A DNA stretch of 64,000 nucleotides. Source: Lingula anatina (Eukaryota > Brachiopoda > Lingulata > Lingulida > Lingulidae). The stretch is from positions 41,158 through 105,157 of the forward strand of contig NW_019776133.1 of the NCBI RefSeq assembly GCF_001039355.2, given 5' to 3'. The notes beneath the pieces were generated by a model. That model did not search any database. It was not told the DNA's origin and worked only from the letters and a program-made list of their open reading frames with translations. Made by a program: the position numbers and the translations under genes. Of the stretch, positions 1 to 14,705 are shown in pieces. Position 1 is the stretch's first letter. The number at the start of each line of letters is the position of its first letter.

Positions 1-71
1 TGATTTTGGCAACCTCTCAATGTGCAGTGTCACCACTTGATTGCAGATGATGTGTAGAATTCTAGATTTAA

Positions 72-408
72 AGGGATAATAACTCTTCGTATGAGATCTA
101 TATTTCACAATAAAAACATTGTGAATAACTCATAGAAATATATTATATTCTGTTATATCACAAAAACGGCAGTTTTAGATATTATTCTGATATCTGAGCT
201 TGTCTTTAGACCACGTGACCTCCATTGATGGCTATACTCTGTTAAAATCTCTTAAGAGATTTTAACAAAAAACCAAACTTTTTAGAAAAAAAACAGGGAC
301 TAACTTTGAATGTAAAAATGGATTCATTAACCATTGGTAAGTATGGGAAAATTGTTGTTTGCTCCAGGAAAATTCATTTTTTGACCGAAACGAAGAGTTA
401 TTATCCCT
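72..408. mobile_element. 337-bp TTAA-flanked MITE, copy 1
   Basis: Terminal inverted repeats begin AGGGATAATAACTCTT at 72 and end in the complement at 408. TTAA lies directly outside both ends (68-71 and 409-412). A 28-bp perfect palindrome lies inside at 240-267. A second copy of identical length lies in the opposite orientation at 24261-24597. No coding capacity. TTAA duplication is typical of piggyBac-type transposition, so it is probably a piggyBac-mobilised MITE; that class assignment is inference. It lies just downstream of the POLR3F stop codon, perhaps in its 3' UTR. Confidence 0.9.
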
Positions 409-448
409 TTAACTCTGATGAAGACTGATGAAGTTTAAATATGAAGTT

Positions 449-3400
449 TTAATAATCCAGCCATTCCTTCATATATATGCATGTTGATGGTGATACAGCT
501 CCTCCTTCATAACAGTCTTTTATAACCTACAATGTGATGAGAACCGTTTTAAAGGCATGATTGAATAGTTACTTTAATATTATTGATAAAAAGGTGTTGT
601 TGTCAACTAATTTTGAAAAAGAAAATGCTGACTTTAAAAATAGTGAGGCTTGGAAATTATGCAATATAATAAAAACTAATGGCACTTGCCAACTAGTTTA
701 CTTCTGTTAACGCAAGTGCTCTGATAGACCTATTTGCCAAGTGTGGTGTGATTAATTAAAAAACAACTTCTCCATGACAAACTTTGTGAGCGGCTAAAGA
801 CCCTGCACTCTTTCCTGTTAAAATCTTTTAAACATTATTGCGAATGATTGAAAAAAAATCCAAGTTTGACCTTGAGAAAACTTGATAATTTGTGATTTGT
901 AAGCTTGAAGTAATTTCCATGCCAAGTTGAACAAACTGGAAGTGTGTTACTTACAGGGCAAACTCCACAAGGCGTCTTCATCAGTCCTGTGGGTTGGATC
1001 AGAGGACTGATGGCCCTGTATAACTTTAATTGACCTGCATCAGCGTCTCCACCTGCTGCTGCGGCCACAACTGTTCTCTCTACCTTGCCATCGTATATCA
1101 AGGTGTCTAAAATGGTTTCTATATCAGCTATAGAGAGTTGTACCTATAATACAAAAACGTTTCACAAAAAAACTGATTTGTCTCATAGCATGATTAACTG
1201 AGAAATTGTTATAGATTTCTTTTCACTTAAAAATGTGATAAAAACTGATTAATCATATTCTCCGAAGAATGTTTTGTTTAAAATCCCTTTAAGTCCTTAT
1301 CAGAAAATTCTGAAAAGTAAGTTCCACTGAAGCCTGGTTTGTTTAATTACAAGGATCTAAATCAAATAATAAAGAAAAATGTTTGGAATGCATGAAAGTG
1401 ACGTTCAAAATACTGATTAATTATCATATCTCTTGGGTATCCTAATTTGCATTATTTCAAAATTTTCTGACCTTACTTATTCCTAGCTCTGATATATACT
1501 TCCACACATCACTAGATGATGTGTAGGCAGCATTTTTCTGTGCCATGGGATCTGCCTTAGAATCTCTTGCTAAAGCAGCCTAAAGAAATAGAAAATCAAT
1601 GTGAAGGATGTTTTGTCTAAGAGCTACAGTGGTAACTTATTGCCTATACAGTCTGACAGCACAACTTTCATTATCAGATTGTGAAAAGTTGCAAATGTGA
1701 ATTTTAATTCAGGTATCATTACTTTAAAAAGATAGCATAAAACTAATTAAAACGAATGACAGTAGATCAAAATTTCTTTACTTTGTAAGCAAATTTATTT
1801 CAAATCATTTTCAGAAATTTACTAATAGCACTAAGCTGCAAAGCAGAAACTTGACACACCTTTTGCTCCAAGAACTTAAAGCACTGTTGGTTTAAAACTT
1901 CTACAAATTCCGACTCAAAATCTTGATCACTGTACCAGGCACCCCCCGTGACTGTTCTATCTGGCTCTAAATTGTACAACATGTACACTTTCTTTTTAGA
2001 TGCCTAATATAGAAAAAAAAGGAATACATAAAAACAAATAATGCCTTGTGTGCATATGTGACAATATATCCATTATGTACTGACAGAAAGGTTTTTATAA
2101 GATAAAAGATGAAAGGCAAAATGCAGAATGCTGCAACATGGTATTCAAAATCATCTGGTCACCTAAAAATATCCTTATTTTAAAGAATAGTACAATTTTG
2201 ACAACACAAACACTGATTTAAAAGACCATGCAATGCCAAAAGCAGTTTTAAACATACAGTACTTATTATGCAATTCAAGATTGGTATTTTCATGTGTATT
2301 TATGAAAATCCCTTATTTGTTCATTCTTTTTTATTTGCCTTGCAAAGCATTTAAGAAAGTTATTGTAAACAATTCTGCAACATATTTTCAAACAAATCTA
2401 TGAGGTACATTTAGTTTTCAACTTAAATAAGTACAAAGGTAACTTTGTATAGATCAGAATGTGTAATGTGTAGAGCACAAAGTTCACTCACTGCTACAGA
2501 TTTTACAGCTTTGATGAGCTTCTTGCTTTCAAGATTCTTCAGTATCTTGTTGACTTGGGTGAGTAGCAAGTTACTTTTGAAACGTATATCTCTAATCCAA
2601 ATGCCTAAAACATATGACAAATAATTTCATTTGTATATTATTTTTAAATGAGTATCTAAGCAGACAAAAACTTATTTTAACTGATAGTGTAGCCAAGACA
2701 TTTTTAATGTGAGAAGTGTTGAAATGTTGCATCATTCATGACATATAAAAAATACTATGTAATACTTTTTCATATTTACCTTTGTTTTCAGCTGCTTCAA
2801 TAATTTGGTATACCAATCGCTCCTGATGATCTGATCCTTTTACTTTGCTGAAAGTAAATACAAACTGCTTGGTTAATATAAATTATATATATATATATAT
2901 TCACGGCACATATATTGAAGTAAAATATGCTTTAAAATAAGAAACCCATGTATCTCTCTGACACTGAAAAAGCTACATTATATACATGTTTAGTATCTCT
3001 TTGGTACTCTTGTGAATAAATCACATTACTTATAATAAATCACTTGCTGAGTTCCACTGCCCTGAAAAATTATTGTTTAGTACATTGTATATTCTTTATA
3101 TTCCATACCTTACTGCAGCTGAATCCTTTAGCTTATAAACCAAGCCTGTAGAGCTTTTCAGTAGGTCTACCTGGCCCTGAATAAAATGGAAGACCAATCA
3201 AAATGTATTTTGAAATAATATATTTGCAGCTACATTGATCATAATACTGAAGAAGAGTCCTACACGTACAGTAGGTTATCTGTAAAAATGGAAATAGAAC
3301 AAATTTTCCAGAAATTATCAGTCCAATGATGAGTTAATCTTATATAACTAAGGTACCCTTCTGAGTTTATAAATTGGTCTTAAGGAAACTTACAGTGGAA

Positions 3401-3917
3401 AGCAGTCTGTTTATGGCCGTTACTCTTTGTTGTGCATCAAACTGTGGCATTGAGTTCTGAATGATTGCATCAGTAAGCCCTTTGGGAAACTCCATACATA
3501 ATTCCAGGATCCTGTCAAATAGATATCAGTTTGATATAAATGTACATCAGTGTAATCATCAGTCAGAGAAAAAGTAGAAATGCAAAACAAAACACCGCGG
3601 CGAAGTATTAACAATATTCTTTAAAAACACATATTTTGATATTTTAAAACTGCAAATCAAGGGCTTTATAATTTTCCCATAAACTTTCACAGAAGCTTGT
3701 CCTTCAGCTTACTACAACACCAAATCATTGTCAAATCGCTACTCCAACCAAACCAATTTCACATTGATTGATTGCAAATGACTGATATTTTAAACAACAG
3801 CAATGACGTTACAGTACTACTAGTCCATCTAGAAAGGTCTCAGTATATTTACCTGCTCTCTAGATTTACCGCGTCTACAGGCTCTTGCTTCACCGGCGCA
3901 TTTGCTGACTCTGCCAT
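449..3917 (-). CDS. POLR3F: DNA-directed RNA polymerase III subunit RPC6
   Basis: RPC6 (RPC39/C34) belongs to the RPC3-RPC6-RPC7 subcomplex of nuclear RNA polymerase III, which contacts TFIIIB and helps open the promoter. Nine coding exons on the minus strand: 3853-3917, 3394-3511, 3109-3176, 2780-2847, 2492-2604, 1860-2003, 1472-1579, 955-1143 and 449-526. They join in phase to 316 residues, the length of the human protein. Tandem winged-helix regions include GIWIRDIRFKSNL and the very conserved EPDRTVTGGAWYSDQDFESE. The last two exons carry four cysteines (TPCGVCPV, then DC and STC) that match the C-terminal iron-sulphur ligands, and the protein ends MKEWLDY. Acceptors are normal; the exon 7 donor is a weak GTCAGA, but frame requires it. 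The gene is divergent from ALKBH6. Confidence 0.97.
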
Positions 3918-4482
3918 TTTTGCTTATTAGTGCTTATTATTGCCTTTTTCTTCAGTGCAAATCGCGTTCATCCAGGGGTAATCCTGCTTTCATTTGTCTG
4001 CTTCCATGTGTTTACAAAATTATCCAATCAGATGCATCTTCGTTGGAATGTGCGGAGAAATTTGGTCTATGTTTCCGTTTCAATGGTTCAATGGCCATTA
4101 CTGCTGCTGTGACCAGGGGGTGGAAACGCGCTACTTATATGATTATGACGAGCCTAACCGTCAGCACCGGATATTAGTTTGTGACCTTGAGGGGCAATTA
4201 GGCTTGGTCTTTGCTGCACGCGCGAACAGTAGTCGATCTACCACACCTGGGTCTTTTGTTTTTGACAACTATTCACTCGTCAACGAGGTGCTTGTTCTAG
4301 ACTTCAGACTGATATCTACTGGTACTACCAGTGGCTTCATTAGTAACGTTCCCACAATACATGGTTTTCTGTCTGTGCGTACATACCCTGAATTCGGTTA
4401 GCCTCACTGACGAGAACAATGGACGTTTCTTACCCCTCTCTAGGATTACCCCTGCTGTGACTGCTAGTACTAGGGAGGGTAT
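3918..4482. promoter_or_regulatory. divergent promoter region POLR3F / ALKBH6
   Basis: The two start codons (3917 minus, 4483 plus) are 565 bp apart and point away from each other. Nothing coding is supported between them. I see no convincing TATA box, which is usual for housekeeping genes. A 135-codon open frame at 3994-4401 shows no family resemblance and is probably chance. Shared promoter use is inferred from geometry only. Confidence 0.5.
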
Positions 4483-7961
<3,479 letters not shown>

Positions 7962-8235
7962 TGCACAGTGGCTCAATATGGATGTATAAAAGAGCTTTTA
8001 AAAACTTATAACCGTACATGACTGTCCTGTAAATTATCATGCTTTTTCATAGGGGGTTGTTTGTAATGGTATTTGCAAGCATTATGTAGATTTCTAAAAT
8101 CCTTAAATTCCTAGAAACAATTACCTTGTATAGTGCATTCCATTTTCATACATCTTAATGTGCTTGACAGCACACTGACTAGACAGCACACTTGAGAGGT
8201 GACGGGTCAGAATACCTACCACAGCCCTCATTTCC
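7962..8235. other. ALKBH6 3' flank
   Basis: Downstream of the ALKBH6 stop codon. Probably 3' UTR at its left end; no clear AATAAA found before 8235. No gene seen. Confidence 0.4.
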
Positions 8236-8265
8236 CTGATGAAGTCTGACAGTCAGCAGACGAAA
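8236..8265 (+). ncRNA. hammerhead-like ribozyme core, possibly a Penelope-like relic
   Basis: CTGATGA at 8236-8242 is followed, after one extra A, by a perfect 5-bp stem (GTCTG 8244-8248 with CAGAC 8257-8261) and GAAA at 8262-8265. That is the order of a hammerhead core around stem II. A 6-bp hairpin (CTGATA/TATCAG) follows at once. The extra A before stem II and the lack of clear stems I and III weaken it. Hammerheads of this kind are known in Penelope-like retroelements. Confidence 0.3.
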
Positions 8266-8381
8266 TAATGGCTGATAAATATCAGTGAATTTTCTATAGC
8301 TGTTGACAAAAGAAACTCAATTGGTCTATTTCAAACATGTAGCTAATGAAAACTGTTCAGAACTTAACAATTATCTATGTC

Positions 8382-9946
8382 CAGGGCTAGACACTAACTT
8401 TTATGAGCACCTGTCCTTCGGACACAAAACCAATATTTTTTTCTATTCATACCTTTGAACTTTGTCAATAAATATGTGAAGTCATACATTTAAATTAATA
8501 TATATATTACCAAAACATTCAATCATATGAGCCCCGAAAATGCACCTTAAAGTGAATTTATGTTCAGATAAAAAGTTGTTTTTTCATACTTGTGAACTCC
8601 TGAAGATTTAGGCCCCGTTCACATGACAAGTCTATTTTCTAAAAATCTATTTTCTATTCGCGGTATTTTGTAATCACGGTCCCTGTGCCCTGAATATCCC
8701 GCGGCGTAATTACTGGCGGCGCGAGCCAGTTACTTCCAAAGCTGTAATTAATTCTCGGGATATACAGGGCACAGGGACCGTGATTACAAGATACCGCGAA
8801 TAGAAAATAGATTTTTAGAAAATAGACTTTCCATGTGAACGGAGTCTTAATCTTGCATATAAGTCTGATATTTAACATCAGGGCTTCTCCTAGGATTTGG
8901 GGTACAGGGTCTACTAAGTGTAAGTCTGCAATTTGATTACAGATTCACATGAAGTTAAACCAAAGCTAAAAAAAAAAAAAAAAAAAAAAACTGAGCGGGA
9001 AGTGGGGAGGGGGTACTGTTAAATTAATTTTATTAAAATATTCAAATTTTATAATATTTGAATAAAGTTCAATGAAAATTAAAGAATATTCATTTTATAA
9101 TACTTAACTTATATTTATGTTAACAATTTAACTTCTTAAGGGGTTATCACGTGTTTGATTTTTAAAAAATATATGAACTTATTAAAATCAGCATAAAAAA
9201 GTTCCCCTTCTTTTTTTTTTAAATTCTCATATTTGTTATTACTAATTTCTTCCTTACATCAATATCACACTGGTATATGAGAGCAATGTTAATTTATCAT
9301 ATTCCAGCACTAAATTTTATACAGTAAATAACAGAGGTGATGCTAGAGTCATTAAAGAAAGCATCATACAAAATTTCAGGTTATATTTTGGCAAATAAAC
9401 AACATTTCAACAAGATCTTCTGTCCCAAAGATTTCACTTTCTATAGTGAGTAGATAGCGTACGACGAGTTTGATTGACAGGCAGTATGTTGCCTTGACAA
9501 CAAACTAGATATAGCCAGTTCATCCAGTCCAATCTGGCTCCAGCACAGTACTTGTGTAGTGTCTGTTTTTGGAAGTGTCTTTATTACTAGAGCACGTAGA
9601 TTTTTAACTAAATAAATGTTCAGTAGTGAACCTGATATGTGAATAAATTTTGTCTGATGAAGTTCTGGAGGGTGTTCACTTTCATAATTTGGCGGTAAGT
9701 TTACTCAGACTTCGTTTTGCGACTGCATGTGTTTTGTGCCAAAAGTAGGTCATTCTTTTCAGTACGGTCTAGGAAGAGACAAAAAGACGTTAGTATGCAA
9801 CAAAAAATGATTTTTTAAAGATTTTTGATCCAAATTTCTTATAAAACATGACCTGTCCGTCGGACAGCCAACCCTGCAACTTCACCTGTCCGAACTGATT
9901 TTTTACCTGTCCCGGACAGGCGGACAGGCGCTAATGTCGAGCCCTG
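8382..9946. mobile_element. 1.56-kb non-autonomous TIR transposon with nested insertion
   Basis: Left end CAGGGCTAGACACTAAC and right end complement of CAGGGCTCGACATTAGC form imperfect terminal inverted repeats. Both ends continue into repeats rich in CCTGTCC/GGACAGG. ATGTC sits on both sides, but one extra A at the right leaves the target duplication unclear. No transposase frame is open. A foldback element (8611-8848) and a 23-bp poly(A) tract (about 8968-8990) lie inside, so it has been colonised by later insertions. Superfamily is uncertain; hAT-like ends are possible. Confidence 0.65.
8611..8848. mobile_element. foldback MITE nested in the TIR element
   Basis: The left ~95 bases (from GGCCCCGTTCACATG) are repeated inverted at the right (CATGTGAACGGAGTCT), leaving a short GC-rich centre near 8700-8745. 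The fold would be almost a perfect hairpin. TA or TTA flanks each end. No coding potential; the open frame across it is a by-product of the repeat. Confidence 0.8.
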
Positions 9947-10521
9947 AATGTCCTACTTGTGTTTCTGCCCATTTTTTATTATTTTGTAAAAGTAAATTAA
10001 TTTTATATGTGATAGAGGATAAATATATAATGGAAAATCATGGAGAAGTCCTAAATACCATTATATGAAAGAAAACCACCTTTGTCCCCAGACATGGCTT
10101 CGGCAATTCTGTCCTCGTCCCATCTTGAAAACCCTTCCATAAGAAAGGCCTGAAAGATTATATGGCTTTTCACGAAACACTACAAATTAAAATTTGATCA
10201 CTAGCTTCGATTCATACCATTTAGAAATTACATTCAAAAGCTTAACTTGATTAATTTTTAGAATGCAACAGATTCCAACTTAACTTTTCCAGGGATGGTG
10301 GTAATAATAGGCAAGAACAGTTTTCATAGAAATTCCACTCCAATTCAATGAAAATGAGGTGAAATCTACTAAGGGCAATTTTTCCTATCTTACCAATATG
10401 CTTTTCATATAGGCAGATATTGAATATCATTTTATGCAGTAAACTATTTAAAAAGAACATCAACATGCTTGAAGAAAGAAAGTAAAGTGAACTTTCATCG
10501 GATAAAAATAGAAAAATACAA

Positions 10522-10587
10522 TGCCGCGAGCCGGGATTGAACCAGCGACCTTCAGATCTCTGTACAATCTTGTGCTACACAAGCCGG

Positions 10588-10624
<37 letters not shown>
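10522..10624 (-). tRNA. tRNA-Phe (GAA) with a 30-nt intron
   Basis: After removing the intron (10558-10587) the RNA is 73 nt and folds as a complete cloverleaf: acceptor stem GCCGCGA/TCGCGGC with A73, D arm GCTC-AGTTGGGA-GAGC, anticodon stem TCAGA/TCTGA with loop CTGAAGA, T stem GCTGG/CCGGC (one T-G pair) with loop TTCAATC. The anticodon is GAA, so Phe. The intron sits between positions 37 and 38, the canonical site, and contains the hairpin CTTGTG-TAG-CACAAG. A box and B box (GGTTCAATCC) are intact, and a T5 Pol III terminator follows about five bases beyond the 3' end. Introns are usual in metazoan tRNA-Tyr and a few others, not tRNA-Phe; the sequence GGTCGCTGGTTC also resembles tRNA-Tyr. 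Confidence 0.92.
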
Positions 10625-11556
10625 AGTTAAGGAATTTGCGGTTAACTTAAGATGTGGACCAAACACTAAGAATGAGGATTTCTACACTGCTTCACGTTTT
10701 TGTGAAGGGTTTTTCACGACTTAAGAGACAATATTTTGAATTAATTACAGAAGTAATCATTACGAAACGTATATATGGTGTATATATAGTGTGTATATAG
10801 TATACATGCCGACCACTTTACCCTAGTGACGGTCTGTTAGCGACACTGCAGGTTACCATATGGGTGTTACTCTCGCACCATTACTTAGCTCATATATAAG
10901 GTCTCGTAAAATAAAACTCGCAAATAGTGTACTTGTACATTGCCAATTGGTTAGTCGTGGGAATAAACGATATAATAATTTTACCTCGTCTTCGCACGGG
11001 GGTTCCCCGATTGCATTTCGAAAACGAGGCTATTGTGTGGAGAAGGCTAACGTGGTTGGTGAATAGGTGCGCGTGTAGCATCACGTATATTATTCCGACA
11101 TGTGGTCTGTTTTCGTGCCGGGTAGTGAAATATTTATTGGGGAGGCTGATTGAAGAGAACACCCATCTAAAGTCGATGTCTATATTAATTAACGTTCCCT
11201 GAATTATTTTTCCTTGGAACTAGAAGGCTCCGTTTTTATGATTCAGGAGATGTCGACAAAAGAGATCTCTCAGGAAACCACGTTTTTAATAGCCCTATCT
11301 TACAGTTAAATAGGGGCCTAATCAAAATTCTTTACTTCTTTACTTTCATTCTGTTCAACATTTATTCAAGCTTGCTGTACCCGAATGTGCTTGTATACTG
11401 CCTTCCTTTTGGCATTTTTCATTCTCAATTTAATAATCTATCTATAGATAAAATCGAATTGTTTCTAGATCTCATACTCAAAGATGATAAATTGGCATGA
11501 TATCGATATTACTGGAAAGTACAAAAAAAAATCTGAAATTGATAATAATAAAAAAC
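10625..11556. other. intergenic, no gene seen
   Basis: Short overlapping open frames occur on both strands near 10860-11200, with no family resemblance and no exon structure. Nothing else supported. Confidence 0.4.
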
Positions 11557-11968
11557 NNNNNNNNNNNNNNNNNNNNNNNNNNNNNNNNNNNNNNNNNNNN
11601 NNNNNNNNNNNNNNNNNNNNNNNNNNNNNNNNNNNNNNNNNNNNNNNNNNNNNNNNNNNNNNNNNNNNNNNNNNNNNNNNNNNNNNNNNNNNNNNNNNNN
11701 NNNNNNNNNNNNNNNNNNNNNNNNNNNNNNNNNNNNNNNNNNNNNNNNNNNNNNNNNNNNNNNNNNNNNNNNNNNNNNNNNNNNNNNNNNNNNNNNNNNN
11801 NNNNNNNNNNNNNNNNNNNNNNNNNNNNNNNNNNNNNNNNNNNNNNNNNNNNNNNNNNNNNNNNNNNNNNNNNNNNNNNNNNNNNNNNNNNNNNNNNNNN
11901 NNNNNNNNNNNNNNNNNNNNNNNNNNNNNNNNNNNNNNNNNNNNNNNNNNNNNNNNNNNNNNNNNNNN
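11557..11968. other. assembly gap of 412 N
   Basis: A run of N bounded by A-rich sequence on the left and a poly(A) tract of about 27 bases on the right (11969-11995). Open frames reading through it are meaningless. The gap may hide a retroelement tail or simple repeat. Confidence 0.98.
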
Positions 11969-12791
11969 AAAAAAAAAAAAAAAAAAAAAAAAAAAGAAAA
12001 GGAAAAAAGAAAAGCCAATTTAAAAAACAAGATCACCCGTACATGTAGAGGCTCTATACGCTCTATTTCTATGTCTACATGTTTAAAGAAAAAATTATCC
12101 AAAATAGTTATCGTAAATACGCCAACAATTTATCACTAACATTTATAGGGAAAACTAAAGCAATTTATGACTTCAAAACAAATAGAAATAAGTTCCATGG
12201 ACCTCGAAGAAATTGACTAAAAGGGGACCATATTGAACATTTTGTCAATTTATTGATTAATTTATTCCTATCTAATTACTACGGTATTTGGTAAGCTTTG
12301 TTTACACTTTAAATATGGCTAAATTTCCTATCATTATATGATATTTATGGCAATCTATATTAATACGGAGTTGGCCTGCATTCACCTGAAACGAAAATCA
12401 TGCCAAGTTTGAAAGTAGTCGATAAAAGAGAGGATTATTGAATATTTGGAGTTAAATCTTTTGTGAAATTTTAGTCACAAAAATAATTCAATTTCTTTCT
12501 GAATCATGTTTACTCAACATATGAGCCATTACATGCGGGAAGGAACATATTTCATCCTTGAACGCGACTGTTGTGACCGCACTTGTCTTTATGCTGGATT
12601 GATTCATTTTTGACCCAATGGGAAATGCGATATAACACAAAGCCTATTCAAAAGATGTTTAGAACTGCGGCAATGTAACTGTGATCGCGTTACTTTTATT
12701 GTGCGTCATGTTTATATCGTTTGTGCGGGGTTAGGGGTTGGATGAATATACAAAAAGGGGTGAGATGCGCCCTCAAAGGCCGTATACTTGA
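11969..12791. other. intergenic, no gene seen
   Basis: Poly(A) tract at the left edge, then AT-rich sequence without a supported frame. Confidence 0.4.
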
Positions 12792-13015
12792 TTGAAATTT
12801 AAAGAAAACATCGCGGTCCGTTGTTTAGAGACGTTAGCATGGACTCGTTTATGTTGTCAGGTTGTTGGGTCAGATACAACAAGAGCTGACATAAGAAACT
12901 TATCGGACCTACGGCCACCCTATTCTACACAACGTAAAAGAACTAAATCGCAGAGCTTCTGTACACTGGACGATGTAGCCACCAACTTGTCACGTCCTGT
13001 CGGAATGACTTGCGG
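12792..13015 (+). other. possible 5' exon of the gene at 14706
   Basis: A more GC-rich stretch ending in a strong donor (GTAAGT at 13016). A matching acceptor after a T-rich tract lies at 14650-14651, 55 bases before the next gene's start codon. If spliced it would be mostly 5' UTR. The left edge is arbitrary. The open frame in it has no recognisable protein. Confidence 0.25.
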
Positions 13016-14650
13016 GTAAGTTGCTCGGTTTGTGGGTTATTTTTCCCAGGAATAAGTCATCTGTTCGAGTTGTTTACTGCTTTATGAAATCCCACAAGTC
13101 TATTAAGGACACCGCGCCAAACATCACTTTCACTGGCCTGTGCTTTTCTCTGCCTGGTGTTTTAAACGCAGGAGAAGGCAAGGACACCGCCTTGCAATTT
13201 TTATTTTTTGAAAAGTCACGAGCTTTTTTTAATTAAGCGCCAGGACATTGAAGGGCAATGTACAAAAGCTTGTCTTTGTACTCCGTGATTAGTTCCTGCT
13301 GAAAAACTGCCTAATCGAGCATGGGTAGGTATGCGGTAACGTTATGGCAGTCTGTAGATTAAAAAAAAAAGAAACACGAGATCCTCCGCGGGATGAACTT
13401 TAACAAAGGATAGGAACAGTATCGGATGCTGCTCGACGCAGGGGATTGAAAAAGAGACGACAAGAGTGGAAAAGCATGGGAAGACATGCAATATCGTTAT
13501 TATATTAAGTGAGTTGTACATACTTAGATACGTTGACTGATGCCCGTGGTGATGGTAAACGTTCTAAAGTTGGAAACAAAAACACGAGCAGGATATTAAA
13601 TTTTTTTCCATAACTTCACATTTTACGGATATAACTGTGATCATATCAACAGCAAAGACATTCCCCACTCTAGGCTGTCACTTCCCAAGGGAAGTGCCAA
13701 TGTCGAGTTGTCATGGATAGTGCCTTTGTCCTGCGATGTCTGTAGCAACAACGCACGGAGTTCTCTCTCATGGGAATGCAACTAGTCGATATCATAAGGC
13801 ATGCGGAACTATCGTGTATACTATGGTACGGTATACTACGGTAATCATCAATAGCAAATTCAGCCTATTCTTTCTTATTTCTTAATTAATTCAGCTTTGA
13901 TCATCATTAGGGCGCGAATGCGTTTGTGTGTGCGTGTGTTGCACCAAAAGTAAGTACCAGTTCAATTTAAGCGTAAGCACTTTCCTTTAAATTTCATTTT
14001 GTCAACACTTTTAACCTCATATGCCCTCGAGGGTTTTATGGCGTTCAAGGGGTGGTCGGTAGGCATGGCAATCAGTAGTGATGAAATACAAGCGTAAAAC
14101 GCATATCGACAATAACATTTTAATACCCCTTTACACGCCTGCCTTACATCCACGTAAAAGGCCATTTGAATATAAAACGCCATATTGTTCAGTTTATGTA
14201 AGAATACCTGATAAGCAGATTAAAGATGACATTGATAAAATAAGATTTATAAAAGAAGTAACTGCCAAGTTATTACATCGGCTCTGATATTCTGATATTA
14301 AAAATAAAGGTTATCCTGGGCAGATTTTTTCATCGTTAAGTTTACGTGAAAGAACGTGTTGAATAACACGCACAACATGTCTGATTGGCAATCCTAACTG
14401 TCAGTGTGCATGCCATCATGGACTGCTCCGATGAAGTACTCGCGTACTGCTATGTTAAAAAAGTTCTTTGTAAACATGCCTCCGGAGTATTTCCATTTCC
14501 TTGCCGTACTTAATCGCAATGAATTGAAAATTATATCTTGCAGTTTCAATCGATTCCTTAGACATAAGTAGATATAGGCTATGTTTCATTCACTCTACTG
14601 TAGTCCTATGTGTTAGTTCTAAGTTGGATTTCATTTTTTGTATGTTTTCA
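13016..14650. other. probable intron or upstream region
   Basis: No supported coding sequence. Short frames around 13962-14287 occur on both strands and look random. Confidence 0.35.
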
Positions 14651-14705
14651 GATGGTATGGCTACTCGATTTTCCAACACTCTCCCGTTGAGAAGTGACCG
14701 AGAAG

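Noticed and set aside
3994-4401. 135-codon open frame between POLR3F and ALKBH6
   Set aside because: No family resemblance, overlaps the divergent promoter region, and no start or splice context beyond chance.
8654-8878. Minus-strand 74-codon ORF
   Set aside because: Lies across the foldback MITE; the frame is a product of the inverted repeat.
10522-10624. tRNA-derived SINE head rather than a real tRNA gene
   Set aside because: All stems, A73 and a T5 terminator are intact, and no SINE body or A-rich tail follows.
10460-10666. Minus-strand ORF
   Set aside because: It is a translation of the tRNA gene (IAQLGERQ type), a well-known artefact.
11484-12102. Long ORFs on both strands
   Set aside because: They are open only because they read through 412 N and a poly(A) tract.
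12792-13019. 75-codon ORF as a coding exon
   Set aside because: Protein unlike anything known, and the next exon has an in-frame stop before its ATG. Kept only as a possible 5' UTR exon.
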